From positions 2,059,001 through 2,123,000 of the forward strand of contig NZ_CP029186.1 of the NCBI RefSeq assembly GCF_003096035.1: 64,000 nucleotides of DNA. Reading direction: 5' to 3'. Numbering within the stretch: position 1 is the first letter of the stretch; each line of letters begins with the position of its first letter. Below the pieces are notes generated by a model that saw only the letters and a list, made by a program, of their open reading frames with translations, made no database searches and was not told where the DNA came from. The stretch is from Flavobacterium album. GTDB lineage: Bacteria > Bacteroidota > Bacteroidia > Flavobacteriales > Flavobacteriaceae. This document shows positions 53,167 to 62,855 of this stretch, piece by piece. Made by a program: the position numbers and the translations under genes.

Positions 53167-55236
53167 ATGAAACAACAACTACGCACAGTCTCATTCGTGC
53201 ATTTACGGAAATTCTTTATTGCGGCATTCCTGCTCATCCAGGCTGCGGCCTGGTCACAGGTAACTTTTACCGACAGCAACCTGCCGATCGTGATCATCAC
53301 TACTGATAACGACCCTGATACCGGCCAGCCGATGGAGATCCCGGATGATCCCAAGATCCCGGCAAGCATGAAGATCATCTTCCATCCGGATGGCACCCGC
53401 AATTACATGACGGACCAAAACACAGCCGGCTTTCTCAACTACAATGGGCGCATCAAGATTGAATTGCGCGGCTCTTCGTCGCAATTACTTGAAAAGAAGC
53501 AATATGGGTGGACAACCTATGAAAATAACGATACTACTAAAAAAGACGTAAGCCTTCTGGGTATGCCAAGCGAGAGGGACTGGATACTCAACGGCCTGGC
53601 ATTCGATTCTTCACTCATCAGGGATTACCTGTGCTACAACCTTACCCGCCAGATGGGACAATATGCCACGCGAACGCAGTATTGTGAAGTGATCATCAAT
53701 GGTGATTACCGGGGATTATACATTTTGCAGGAAAAGATCAAAGACGACTCCAAAAGGGTGAATATCGAGGAGATTGATGAAAATGCGTCTGAAGGTATGG
53801 CGCTTACCGGTGGCTACATAACAAAGGCAGATAAAACTACCGGTGGCGACCCTATAGCATGGCAAATGGACTCCTACCAAGGATGGCCTACCGACTTTGT
53901 GCATGAACTCCCGAAACCGGAAGATATCACACCCGCCCAAAATGATTATATCCATTCGCAATTCCAATTGCTGGAATCGGCTTCAGGCGCCGGAAATGCC
54001 AGTCTGGCTAATGGCTATCCCTCGGTGATCGATATCCCTACATTTGTGGATTTTATGATCATCAACGAATTTTCGTCGAATGTTGATGCTTACCAGATAA
54101 GTACGTTCTTCCATAAAGACAAAGGCGGCAAGCTAAGGGCAGGCCCGGCATGGGATTTTAACCTGAGCCTCGGCCTCGATGTATTTGGCGACAGGAGCCA
54201 GCCGGATATATGGCAGTTCTCCAACGGCGACAATGAGGGGGCAAAGTTCTGGACCGACCTGTTTAACAATTCAACCTACAGATGCTATTTTTCGAGAAGG
54301 TGGCATGAACTTACACAGGATGGAAAGCCGTTAAGCTTCAATCATATTGAAACGTTTATAGACGAAACAATTGCAACCATCACCGAGGCTTCTGTAAGGG
54401 AGCAGCAGCGTTGGGGCACGGTGCCAAACCTTGGGCAGGAAATACACAACATTAAAGATTTTATCCTTGCAAGGATGGACTGGATGGATGCTAATATCGG
54501 CAGCTTTACAGCTTGCAGCAATGTGGACGTACCAGAGCTTGTGATCAGCAGGATAAACTACAACCCATCTGAAACCACTGAGTTTCCTGAGTCGGATGAC
54601 CAGGAATTCATTCAGATTACCAACGCAGGCACGACAGAAATAAACCTTACAGGCGTTTACCTGAGCGAACTTGGCATATCCTACCAGTTTCCTGTAAATG
54701 CGACACTGGCGGCAGGGCAGAGCCTTTATATCGCAAGTAACCCAACAGTATTTGAAGCAAAATATGGCGTTGCACCTTTCGGGCAGTTCCAAAGAAACTT
54801 ATCCAATAATACACAAAAGCTTGTACTGGCCGATGGATTCGGGAATGTCATCGATGTAGTAGAATATGACGACGACACCCCGTGGCCAAACGCGGATGGC
54901 AATGGCAGCTATTTGCAGCTTGTGTCGCTGGACCTTGATAATAGCCTTGCATCAAGCTGGGTAGCTTCGGTAAACGATTCACTTTCCACAGATAAGTTCA
55001 ACACTGCTGCTTCAACCGTAATATATCCAAACCCTGTAGGCGATATGCTGTATGTAAAGTCAGGGGAAATTATCAATAGCGTTATGGTTTATGATATCTA
55101 CGGAAAGCTTTTGCAGTCGAAAAACCTTTCTTCAAATACCGCCAGCCTGGATTTCAGCCAGTATGCTCCGGGAATATATCTTGTTAAGGCATCAGGCAGT
55201 AATGGCACAGCTACACAAAAGATAATAAAACAATAA
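53167..55236 (+). CDS. T9SS-secreted CotH kinase-like protein with lamin-tail domain
   Basis: 689 residues. Signal sequence at about 1-37 (FFIAAFLLIQAAAWSQ). A CotH domain spans 40-440 (VIITTDNDPDTGQP, RIKIELRGSSSQ, DWILNGLAFDSSLIRDYLCY, GLYILQEKIKDDSKRVNI, AGPAWDFNLSLG). CotH proteins are atypical secreted kinases. A lamin-tail (LTD) domain covers about 460-590 (ELVISRINYNPSE, DQEFIQITNAG). The T9SS sorting domain is VIYPNPVGDMLYVKSG... Likely a surface-exposed enzyme or spore-coat-like surface factor; substrate unknown. A -7-like TACTTTTG lies at 53136-53143. Confidence 0.88.
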   Translation: MKQQLRTVSFVHLRKFFIAAFLLIQAAAWSQVTFTDSNLPIVIITTDNDPDTGQPMEIPDDPKIPASMKIIFHPDGTRNYMTDQNTAGFLNYNGRIKIELRGSSSQLLEKKQYGWTTYENNDTTKKDVSLLGMPSERDWILNGLAFDSSLIRDYLCYNLTRQMGQYATRTQYCEVIINGDYRGLYILQEKIKDDSKRVNIEEIDENASEGMALTGGYITKADKTTGGDPIAWQMDSYQGWPTDFVHELPKPEDITPAQNDYIHSQFQLLESASGAGNASLANGYPSVIDIPTFVDFMIINEFSSNVDAYQISTFFHKDKGGKLRAGPAWDFNLSLGLDVFGDRSQPDIWQFSNGDNEGAKFWTDLFNNSTYRCYFSRRWHELTQDGKPLSFNHIETFIDETIATITEASVREQQRWGTVPNLGQEIHNIKDFILARMDWMDANIGSFTACSNVDVPELVISRINYNPSETTEFPESDDQEFIQITNAGTTEINLTGVYLSELGISYQFPVNATLAAGQSLYIASNPTVFEAKYGVAPFGQFQRNLSNNTQKLVLADGFGNVIDVVEYDDDTPWPNADGNGSYLQLVSLDLDNSLASSWVASVNDSLSTDKFNTAASTVIYPNPVGDMLYVKSGEIINSVMVYDIYGKLLQSKNLSSNTASLDFSQYAPGIYLVKASGSNGTATQKIIKQ

Positions 55237-55258
55237 ACGATCTTTAGTTATAATAAGG

Positions 55259-55289
55259 AATTCCGCTCCAATTGGATGCGGGATTTTTT
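55259..55289 (+). terminator. Terminator after the CotH gene
   Basis: Stem AATTCCGC / GCGGGATT (one wobble pair) then TTTTTT. Confidence 0.7.
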
Positions 55290-55412
55290 GTTTGCGAATA
55301 CTAAGTAATAACTCACAGATACTAAACCAAAGCACCACAATACTCAAATCTTAAAAATTAGACTCTTTAATGCTGTAGCTTTACTTTAAATTAATCAACA
55401 AAAAGAAATGCT

Positions 55413-55988
55413 ATGAAAAGAAATTTACTATTTGCAATGCTTTTAGCCTCTGCGGGCATGAGTGCCCAGACTACTCACGTTATAAGCTGGTTTATGGGGG
55501 TATCCTCAACAGCGGCTTCAAAAACCATCAATGCCGGAGACACCGTAAAATGGACATGGGACGACTCAGCACCGCATAGTGTGACCAGTATAGCCGGTGG
55601 TGCCGAAACATTCACGAGCGGTACACTTACCGGTAGCAACAAAGAATATTCGCGTGTCTTTACAGTTGTAGGCGCTACCGATTACCATTGTGTCATTCAC
55701 TCCATGATGACCGGAACTATTACAACCGAACAATCAATGGGTGTAGACGACCTTAAAAACCAGGAATTTGAGTTTTTCCCGAACCCTGTAACAGATGTAC
55801 TTACCATCAATTCCAAATCGGTAATAGACAGGGTAGAGGTGTACGACCAGAATGGCAGGCTGATTGTTAATACAACAGCCGGAAACCCTTCGGTAAAAAT
55901 ATATATGGATAACTATAGTGCGGGCACTTACTATGTGAAAGCATTTTCGGGCAGTGCCATTAAAAATATGACTGTAGTAAGAAAATAA
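55413..55988 (+). CDS. T9SS-secreted cupredoxin (plastocyanin-like) protein
   Basis: 191 residues. Signal peptide (LLFAMLLASAGMSAQ). The cupredoxin domain (20-110) keeps type-1 copper ligands: His in DDSAPHSVTS and the Cys/His/Met cluster YHCVIHSMMTG (Cys, His+4, Met+3). The C-terminal T9SS sorting domain is FEFFPNPVTDVLTINS...AGTYYVKAF. A small electron carrier at or beyond the outer membrane. It stands near diheme cytochrome lipoproteins, possibly donating or accepting their electrons (inference). Confidence 0.9.
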   Translation: MKRNLLFAMLLASAGMSAQTTHVISWFMGVSSTAASKTINAGDTVKWTWDDSAPHSVTSIAGGAETFTSGTLTGSNKEYSRVFTVVGATDYHCVIHSMMTGTITTEQSMGVDDLKNQEFEFFPNPVTDVLTINSKSVIDRVEVYDQNGRLIVNTTAGNPSVKIYMDNYSAGTYYVKAFSGSAIKNMTVVRK

Positions 55989-56005
55989 GTTTTGTGTGTG
56001 TATTG

Positions 56006-56041
56006 AAAAGCCCCGGGCATTTTGTTCCGGGGCTTTTTTTT
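56006..56041 (+). terminator. Terminator after the cupredoxin gene
   Basis: Stem AAAAGCCCCGG / CCGGGGCTTTT with an 8-T run. Confidence 0.88.
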
Positions 56042-56052
56042 AAAGGTAAACT

Positions 56053-56090
56053 AAAAAATACCCGTTCCATAGTAAAATGAAACGGGTATC
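56053..56090 (-). terminator. Terminator of the FG-GAP/UnbV gene
   Basis: Stem ATACCCGTTCCAT / ATGAAACGGGTAT (one mismatch) with a minus-strand T-run. It ends the gene at 56110-58146 and is distinct from the plus-strand terminator just before it. Confidence 0.85.
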
Positions 56091-56109
56091 TTATTTGAAA
56101 AGGATTTAA

Positions 56110-58146
56110 TTAACCTTTAATGAATTTAGAAGAATGCTGCCTGCCATTAGAATCCTGCATGATGATGATATAAGTACCTTTGGTAAGCTGCTGTACCTGT
56201 ATTGTTCCGTTAGCAACATCGGCCGTTTTTACAAGCCTTCCGCCAAGGTCATAGATATTCGCCTTCACTATAGACAGGCCATTGCTGTTAATGTTCAGTA
56301 CTTCTTTCGCAGGGTTAGGGTACATAACGAATTTAGATGCGGATGCATCGTTCCTGCCCAGTGTTTGTCCTTCTGTAACTAATAAAGAAGACTTAACGTC
56401 CGGATTTTCTACGATGTCAACCGTTCCCGACGGCCAACGCACTACAACATGGTCTATCACATCGCTTTCTCCTAATCCAAAGTGGGCATTCAGTGAACCC
56501 ATATACTCAAAACCGTCGCCACTCCTTATTTCGCGGATATATTTGTGGTTGGCATCGGTATATACTTCAACCCGTGCACCAATACCGTTCCTGTTGCTTT
56601 GTATACCTTTCAGGTGTATCTTGATCCAGTTGTTTCCATTGTCATTACCAAAGTGGATGGTATTGCCATTTTGTATATCAAGAAAGCCATCATTATTAAG
56701 GTCGCCTACAGGTCCCGGCTCCGGGGAGTTAGCCGCAACTGTAAAAGTCATGTCACCATTGTTATACAATACATAGTTGCCTCCGCCAAGGATATCTATA
56801 AAGCCGTCATTATTAAAATCGTGCGCAAAATAATCCCTGCTGGTTCCTGAAAATGTATCCAGTCCGGAGCCTGCGGTAACATTAGTAAAAGTACCATCAC
56901 CGTTATTTTTCATTAGCTTTTGTGTGAATAGCGATCCATCAAGCCCCGCATTGCTCCCTACAAGTACATCCATGAAGCCGTCATTGTTAAAGTCGCCCCA
57001 TGCACTCGACCATGACTGGTGATAATCGGCAAAGCCAAGTTCCTCTGCGACATTGGTAAAGGTGCCATCGCCGTTATTGCGGTGCAATTCGTCTTTTGCG
57101 GCATCATTGTTAGCACCGCGGCATTTCGCGATGTACAGGTCAATATCTCCGTCATTGTCGTAATCTACCCAAATTGAAGCATAGTTGCCCCCGGTAGGGT
57201 ATACCCCAAGATCCGGCGCTCCATTAAGGCCGCTACGTTTAAAGTTTCCGCCGCCGTTGCCGGTATTAAGGAAATATACATTCGCAGCATTATCGTCGCA
57301 CATAAAGGCATCGAGATTGCCATCGTTGTCAATGTCAACAAAATTGGTGCGTTGTGTAAGGAAACTTGCAGGGGTTTCAAGCTTTGAGGTAAAAGCAGTT
57401 CCCGTACTGTTTGATATCATTACGGTAGATCCTCCGCCGCTTCCGTACAATAGGTCATTGAACCCGTCTTTATTATAGTCGCCTGCAGCGATGCTCCAGG
57501 AAGGCGTATTTTGAGAAGTTAGCGCCGGAATGTCGGCAGCCGTAAACCCGCTACCGTTGGCATTTTGGTATAACACATGCACTACGCCGTTATCTACACC
57601 TATAATGTCGTCCAGGTAGTCACCATTCATATCCACCACACAGTTTTTGGTTCCGTTGAGGGTTATCTGTTGGGGTTCAAATAATGGCGGTACATATACT
57701 GCTTCAGTAAGCGTAAAAGGGAAATTGTCACTATACTCAGCTGAACCTTCCCAGTTATTATCAAAAACGATATAATAAGTAACACCGGCTTCTGCCGTAA
57801 AGGATGCTACAGAAGTATAGCCCGGGCCGCTGTCATCGTCACCAGCCACACAAACAAGGGCGCCGCAGGAGCCTTTATACACATGTACCCTTGTATCTAC
57901 CGTCAGCGATATTGCAGTGCTTACTGTAGTAGTATGGATTTCGGCAGGTGTGTATGAAAACCATGCACCTTTGGTAAGGTTTCCGCTTTGTCCCGGTGTA
58001 CAAATGGGATTGGGCACTTCGCTGCCGGCAGTCAGGGATACATTATACGTGCCGGGCCCAACCACCTGTGGATGGGCACAATCGTGCTGTGCCAATAGGG
58101 CAAGCGGACTCAGGCAGAGAAACGCAAGAGTAAAAATTTGTTTCAT
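56110..58146 (-). CDS. T9SS-secreted FG-GAP/VCBS repeat protein with UnbV domain
   Basis: 678 residues. Signal peptide (FTLAFLCLSPLALLAQ). A pre-peptidase-like N-domain (AEAGVTYYIVFDNNWEG) is followed by at least five FG-GAP/VCBS repeats with Ca2+-type loops (DMNGDYLDDI, DYNKDGFNDLL, DIDNDGNLDAF, DYDNDGDIDLY, DFNNDGFMDVL). The ASPIC/UnbV domain (NWIKIHLKGIQSNRNGIGAR...WPSGTVD) leads to the T9SS sorting domain MYPNPAKEVLNINS. Integrin-like beta-propeller, probably a surface binding protein; no enzyme site seen. Confidence 0.87.
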   Translation of the reverse strand: MKQIFTLAFLCLSPLALLAQHDCAHPQVVGPGTYNVSLTAGSEVPNPICTPGQSGNLTKGAWFSYTPAEIHTTTVSTAISLTVDTRVHVYKGSCGALVCVAGDDDSGPGYTSVASFTAEAGVTYYIVFDNNWEGSAEYSDNFPFTLTEAVYVPPLFEPQQITLNGTKNCVVDMNGDYLDDIIGVDNGVVHVLYQNANGSGFTAADIPALTSQNTPSWSIAAGDYNKDGFNDLLYGSGGGSTVMISNSTGTAFTSKLETPASFLTQRTNFVDIDNDGNLDAFMCDDNAANVYFLNTGNGGGNFKRSGLNGAPDLGVYPTGGNYASIWVDYDNDGDIDLYIAKCRGANNDAAKDELHRNNGDGTFTNVAEELGFADYHQSWSSAWGDFNNDGFMDVLVGSNAGLDGSLFTQKLMKNNGDGTFTNVTAGSGLDTFSGTSRDYFAHDFNNDGFIDILGGGNYVLYNNGDMTFTVAANSPEPGPVGDLNNDGFLDIQNGNTIHFGNDNGNNWIKIHLKGIQSNRNGIGARVEVYTDANHKYIREIRSGDGFEYMGSLNAHFGLGESDVIDHVVVRWPSGTVDIVENPDVKSSLLVTEGQTLGRNDASASKFVMYPNPAKEVLNINSNGLSIVKANIYDLGGRLVKTADVANGTIQVQQLTKGTYIIIMQDSNGRQHSSKFIKG

Positions 58147-58183
58147 AGTTTTTTGTTTTTTAGTTATTAGTAGTAGTCATAGG

Positions 58184-59259
58184 TTACTGGCAGGGTGCGT
58201 CCATAGAATTGATCCAGTCCTTCACCATAGCCACAGCCTCTTCGTGCACTATGGTCCTGCCCAGGATAGGCATCCTTTCTGAAGGTTCAACTGAATTTAT
58301 CCGGTAATACAATGCGGAGCGTCCCGGATTTCTCTTGGCAACAATATAAGTGAGAGACGGGCTTGGGTGCTCTTGCGGAGGCACACATATTCCAAGATTT
58401 TGGGGGTTCCCTGTTTCGTTGAATGCGAAACGCATGGACATATAATCGCAGTGCGAACCCTCCTTATGGCAATGAGCGCAATTGATATCTACATAGGATC
58501 TTACCCTCAGGTCCAGTGGCTTGCTGGTGTCGGTCCAGTCAACAGTAGATACTATATCATTTGGTTTGTGATCCAGGTAACCCTCTTCAACCCATCGCGA
58601 AAGCTGGTCTTTTGCACCTTCGGGATACGTAAACATTTTGTTGAGGTTTTGCGGCTTTGGCCCAACCGGTATAGGATTGTCATTAGTCTTATGGCAGGTA
58701 AGGCACTCAGAAGCCGAAGGGATCTGGTAATTTGTTGTCTTTACAGTACCGTTCTCGCTCCACGATACATTGGTATAGCCGCCTTCAAGGTTGAGTACCG
58801 CTTCGGTTTGGTCTTCATTCCAGATGTAATCGGCAAATATCCACTTGTCTGCCTTTTTATCAGCAGCCTGGTCTCGATGATCCGTGTCGTGTTGGCAGGC
58901 TGTACATTATCATAGTAAAATGTTTTTATCAGGACAGTACCCACCGGAAAATTCAATATTTCTGAATCCGCTGTAAAAGTAGCAGTTGCGCCATCAGGCA
59001 TCCATACAAACCTCTTCTTGTGCGCATAGTCGGTAAACAGCGCACTGTTCAGGTCATAGGGCAGCACTTTGTAGGCCGGCTGCTGGTCTTTCATATCGCC
59101 TTCGAAGAATTTATAATCTGAAAGTTTTGCATAAGGAACTGCCGAAAGGTCGAGTTGTACCGGGGAAACTTTAATGTATTCTTCGTCGTCTCCGCATGAG
59201 GTAAGTGTAATAAATAAAGACAAAAACAACAAATTCTTTAAAGCGTAAAGTTTTTTCAT
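58184..59259 (-). pseudogene. Diheme c-type cytochrome lipoprotein, broken by a single frameshift
   Basis: Two frames make one protein if an A is added to the five-A run at 58854-58858 (Ts on the plus strand). The N-part is a lipoprotein (LFLSLFITLTSC) reading through IIETRLLIK. The restored frame then gives KADKWIFADYIWNEDQTEA, the first heme motif CLTCH and, further on, CAHCH, ending INSMDAPCQ. The restored length is about 358 residues and matches the intact neighbour at 59396 throughout. It resembles the SO_2930-type diheme cytochrome family. It is either a fresh mutation or a homopolymer error. Confidence 0.8.
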
Positions 59260-59395
59260 GGTATTATCGTAGCAATTTTTGTAAAATGATAACAAATATA
59301 TGATAAAACCTTTTTGTTTGAAGTTTTTGTTAAAGAAAAGTTAGCTTCCTCTGTGTTAAAAGTTTAGGCGATAAAGCGAAATAATCCGATTAAAT

Positions 59396-60484
59396 TCACG
59401 GGCAGGGCGCATCCATGGAATTTATCCATTGTTCGATGAGGGCCAGGGCTTCCTCATGCACTATAGTGCGGCCCACCATAGGCATCATTTCAGACATTTC
59501 GTTATTGCTCATCCGGAAATAAAGCAGTGACATGTCTATGTTTTGCTTCGCCACAATATGGGTTTGGTCTCCTGTAACAAAATCATGGGGTTCAACACAT
59601 ACACCAAGGTTTGCAGGGTCTGTAGTTTTTTCGAACGCCAGGTTCATCGAGGGCATATTGCACTGTCCGCCATCAGTATGGCAGTGGCCGCAATTGATAT
59701 CCAGGTACGAGCGCACCCTCAGCTCCAAAGGCTTACTTGTATCTTCCCAATTTACGGTCGAGTTTATTTGCGAAGGGTAGCCTTCTGCCAGATAGCCAAC
59801 TTTTACCCATCCTGACAGCTGGTTTTCGGTGCCATCGGCATAAGTGTACATCTTATTGATGTTTTGCGGCTTAGGGCCAATAGGTACCGGCACTCCATTG
59901 CTTTTATGGCACAGGGCGCATTCCATTGCCGAAGGTATCTTGTAGTTGATGATCCGCGTTGCATCATTCTGGTACCACATCACCCGCCTGGACCTGCCGT
60001 TCATATTCAATACGGCTTCGGTGTGGTCTTCATTCCATATATAAGTGGCAAATACCCAGCCTGTGGCTTTCTTTATCATCAGCCTCGTTTCTACTATATC
60101 CGTCTCACGGTTTGGTACGGTGTTGTCGTAATAAAAGGTCTTTATCAGCACAGTACCAACAGGGAATTCAAGCACCTTCCCATCGTCGGCATAGGTAGCT
60201 TTTACGCCTTCCGGCATCCAGATGAACCTTTTTTTAAGGGCATAGTCGGTAAATAGGGCGCTGTTCAGGTCGTAGGGTATGACTTTGTACGCAGGCTGCA
60301 GGTTTTTCATTTCGCCCTCAAAGAACTTGTATTTTGACAAGCTGTCATACGGGGCAGCATCCAGGTCCAGCACTACCGGGGAAACCGGCACATATTCCTG
60401 TCCGCTGTCATCCGTACCGCAGGAAATCGCGATAAACAGTAATGTTGTTATAGCAAGAAGGTATAAAAAGTGCTGTTTTTTCAT
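59396..60484 (-). CDS. Diheme c-type cytochrome lipoprotein
   Basis: 362 residues. Lipoprotein signal ending LLFIAISC. Two CxxCH heme sites: ECALCHKS (about 195) and NCGHCHTD (about 276). Other conserved stretches are YDLNSALFTDYALKKRF, FPVGTVLIKTFYYD and MMPMVGRTIVHEEALALI. Resembles the SO_2930-like diheme cytochromes. Anchored in a membrane facing the periplasm or cell surface, it may pass electrons to or from the cupredoxin/quinol pool. It is the undamaged paralogue of the next gene (58184-59259). Confidence 0.85.
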   Translation of the reverse strand: MKKQHFLYLLAITTLLFIAISCGTDDSGQEYVPVSPVVLDLDAAPYDSLSKYKFFEGEMKNLQPAYKVIPYDLNSALFTDYALKKRFIWMPEGVKATYADDGKVLEFPVGTVLIKTFYYDNTVPNRETDIVETRLMIKKATGWVFATYIWNEDHTEAVLNMNGRSRRVMWYQNDATRIINYKIPSAMECALCHKSNGVPVPIGPKPQNINKMYTYADGTENQLSGWVKVGYLAEGYPSQINSTVNWEDTSKPLELRVRSYLDINCGHCHTDGGQCNMPSMNLAFEKTTDPANLGVCVEPHDFVTGDQTHIVAKQNIDMSLLYFRMSNNEMSEMMPMVGRTIVHEEALALIEQWINSMDAPCP

Positions 60485-60573
60485 GTCGCAATTAGTTGTG
60501 TCGGTGGCAAATATATAATAAAACCAATTGTGTTTGCCGCTAAGTGAAAAAATCTATTGACGACCTCAATTTA

Positions 60574-60729
60574 TTTAACCACATAGGGACATAGTTTTTT
60601 TCATAGAGACAGTTAAGCATAAGTGCACAATAGATTGAAGCATAGCTTCAATCCTATGTTTGACTATAATTTAAAAGCGGTTTTTACCTTTTGGTAGCTT
60701 AAGTTAAGCTATGTACCTATGTGGTTAAA
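60574..60729. repeat. Inverted repeat flanking a gene-free gap
   Basis: Arms TTTAACCACATAGGGACATAG (60574-60594) and CTATGTACCTATGTGGTTAAA (60709-60729) are almost exact reverse complements. The 270-base gap holds no gene; a smaller palindrome (GAAGCATAGCTTC) lies inside. Confidence 0.75.
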
Positions 60730-60755
60730 ATTTTTAGAATTGCTGTTTTAAGTTA

Positions 60756-61298
60756 TTACAAATCCAGCTTTACCCTGTATTGTTTAAGCCCTTCCAAAGC
60801 TTCGGTCGAACTGTAGTCAAACGTTTCCAGATGCTGGTCATGCTCTTTCTTCTGGGCGATAAGCTTTACTGCGTTACAAAAACGGCGCACTTCATCCATA
60901 TTGGAAAGTACCAGGGGAGGTACGGTCACATTTTTGCCGCTGCTGTCTTTGGCTACCATTGTAAAGTAGGAGGAGTTGCAGTGTTTTACCTTGCCTGTCT
61001 GTATATTTTCAGAGGTTACCCGTATACCAACGATCATGGAGCTGTTGCCCACATAGTTTACCGAGGCCTTCATCGTCACTAATTCGCCAACTTCAATAGG
61101 GTTAAGGAAATCCACCGTATCTACTGATGCTGTTACACAATAGGTGCCACTGTATTTCGATGCTGCCGCAAAAGCTATCTGGTCCATCAGCATCAGGATA
61201 TAGCCGCCATGTATCTTGCCGCTAAAATTGGTGTGCGAAGGCAGCATCAGCTCGGATATAGTTATTTTGGAGGCGCTTACTTTTTTTGCTTTATCCAT
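60756..61298 (-). CDS. Acyl-CoA thioesterase (hotdog fold, YciA type)
   Basis: 180 residues. The hotdog helix contains HTNFSGKIHGGYILMLMDQIAF (active region with the Asp at DQ and HGG). The strands are TASVDTVDFLNPIEVGELVTM, and CNSSYFTMVAKD follows. Hydrolyses acyl-CoAs in the cytosol; chain length unknown. It starts two bases after the rmuC stop, so it is the second gene of that operon. Confidence 0.87.
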   Translation of the reverse strand: MDKAKKVSASKITISELMLPSHTNFSGKIHGGYILMLMDQIAFAAASKYSGTYCVTASVDTVDFLNPIEVGELVTMKASVNYVGNSSMIVGIRVTSENIQTGKVKHCNSSYFTMVAKDSSGKNVTVPPLVLSNMDEVRRFCNAVKLIAQKKEHDQHLETFDYSSTEALEGLKQYRVKLDL

Positions 61299-61300
61299 GA

Positions 61301-62698
61301 TTATTGGTTTAATAGTTGGTCAGGCCCTTCGTCAATCCTATCTTCGTCCTGCTGCAACGCACGGGAAACTATATTGTCAGGTAGAGTTTTATTTGTTTTA
61401 GCACCCATTTTTTTTAGTTTTTCAATGGTAATAATAATGTTACCACGTCCATCAACCAATTTGCCCATGGCATTCTGATATTCAGTTTGGGCATCTTTCA
61501 TTTTATTGCCAACTTTCGTGAGATCGGTCACAAAACCTAAAAACTTTTCATATAATGACCCTGCTAGTCGGGCTATCTCATATGCGTTCTCCTGCTGTTT
61601 TTGGTTGGTCCACATAGTGTCAATAGTACGCAGCGTAGCAAGGAGGGTGCTCGGCGTAACAATTACGATATTGCGCTCAAAGGCTTTGCTGTACAAGGTA
61701 GCATCTTCGTTAAGCGCACAGGCAAAGGCAGGTTCCATCGGAATGAAAAGCAATACAAAATCAGGGCTTTCAATTTTATAAAGGTCATGGTAGTTCTTTT
61801 CGCTCAACTGGTCAATGTGGCGGCGTATGGAGTTGCAATGCTCTTTGAGGTGTACGGCTTTAAGCACATCGTCTTCCTCATTTATAAAGCGCTCGTAGGC
61901 TACTAATGATACTTTCGAATCGACGATCATCTTCTTGCCATCCGGCAGGTTGATCACTACGTCGGGTTGGATGCGGCTGCCTTCATCGTTCACATGGCTT
62001 TGCTGTACATAATATTCGCGGTCTTTTTCCAACCCCGACTTTTGAAGCACGCGTTCCAGTATCAGTTCGCCCCAGTTGCCCTGCATCTTGGTGTCGCCTT
62101 TCAGGGCACGTGTCAGGTTTAGTGTCTCGCGGCTCATTTGCTCGTTCATGTCTTTCAGGCCGATGATCTGCTGGCGAAGCGCCGCATGATAGTCAATGCT
62201 TTCCTTGTGGGTATCTTCTACCTTCTTTTCAAAAAGGTGTATCTTTTCCTGAAGCGGGGAAAGAATGTTCTTTAGATTTTCCCTGTTTTGCTCCGTAAAC
62301 TTATTTGATTTTTCTTCCAGTATTTTATTAGCCAGGTTCTCGAATTCCTTCGTGAATTTCTCCCGCAGCTCTTCAGTCTCTTTGCGCTGTTCCCGCATGC
62401 GCTCCATAAGGTTGTCGAAGTCGGTTTCTTTCTTGGTGAGCTGTATGCTGAGCGCGTCTTTAGCCTGACGAAGGTCGTCGCGTTCGGTATGGGCAAGCGC
62501 CAATTGCTTTTCAAGGTTAAGGCGTTCGGTTTGTGACTGGCTCCTGGTCTGTTCTACCTGCATTTGCAGGCTGTTGTTGCGTTCCTCCAGCACTTTTTGT
62601 TCGGCGGAAGATTTAGATGAAAACACAGCCTTGCCAACAAAGATTCCTATGGCAAGGGCAATGATAAAGGCGAGTAGTAGCGTGAGGGTCTCAGGCAT
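61301..62698 (-). CDS. rmuC: RmuC family protein
   Basis: 465 residues from ATG 62698 (MPETLTLLLAFIIALAIG). An N-terminal membrane helix and a long coiled coil (30-190) lead to the nuclease-like core: MQGNWGELILERVLQKSGL, PDVVINLPDGKKMIVDSKVSL and FVLLFIPMEPAF. RmuC is linked to limiting recombination between repeats; the core resembles PD-(D/E)XK-type folds (D..DSK). Upstream in-frame ATG at 62806 was rejected because it lies in repeat-rich DNA. Co-transcribed with the thioesterase. Confidence 0.92.
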   Translation of the reverse strand: MPETLTLLLAFIIALAIGIFVGKAVFSSKSSAEQKVLEERNNSLQMQVEQTRSQSQTERLNLEKQLALAHTERDDLRQAKDALSIQLTKKETDFDNLMERMREQRKETEELREKFTKEFENLANKILEEKSNKFTEQNRENLKNILSPLQEKIHLFEKKVEDTHKESIDYHAALRQQIIGLKDMNEQMSRETLNLTRALKGDTKMQGNWGELILERVLQKSGLEKDREYYVQQSHVNDEGSRIQPDVVINLPDGKKMIVDSKVSLVAYERFINEEDDVLKAVHLKEHCNSIRRHIDQLSEKNYHDLYKIESPDFVLLFIPMEPAFACALNEDATLYSKAFERNIVIVTPSTLLATLRTIDTMWTNQKQQENAYEIARLAGSLYEKFLGFVTDLTKVGNKMKDAQTEYQNAMGKLVDGRGNIIITIEKLKKMGAKTNKTLPDNIVSRALQQDEDRIDEGPDQLLNQ

Positions 62699-62764
62699 AT
62701 AAATGATTTTTGATGATGGGTAAAAGTAAGGAAAATTATGCAATATATTTCCCTCTATGCTGTT

Positions 62765-62850
62765 CTCGACTGCGCTTGAACTGACAACGGAATTAAGAAT
62801 ATTCACGGTATTATTATCGTTGGACGGTTGTCACATCGAGCGCAGTCGAG
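62765..62850. repeat. Inverted repeat with CGACTGCGCT core
   Basis: Arms 62765-62788 (CTCGACTGCGCTTGAACTGA...) and 62827-62850 (GTTGTCACATCGAGCGCAGT...) pair at 21 of 24 positions. The GAGCGCAGTCGA core also occurs at about 47395, so this is a dispersed repeat. Confidence 0.6.
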
Positions 62851-62855
62851 ATGCG

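Noticed and set aside
53167..55236. WDFN in place of an expected WDFD in the CotH domain as a dead kinase
   Set aside because: I recall WDFN-type motifs in other Bacteroidota CotH proteins, so this alone does not show loss of activity.
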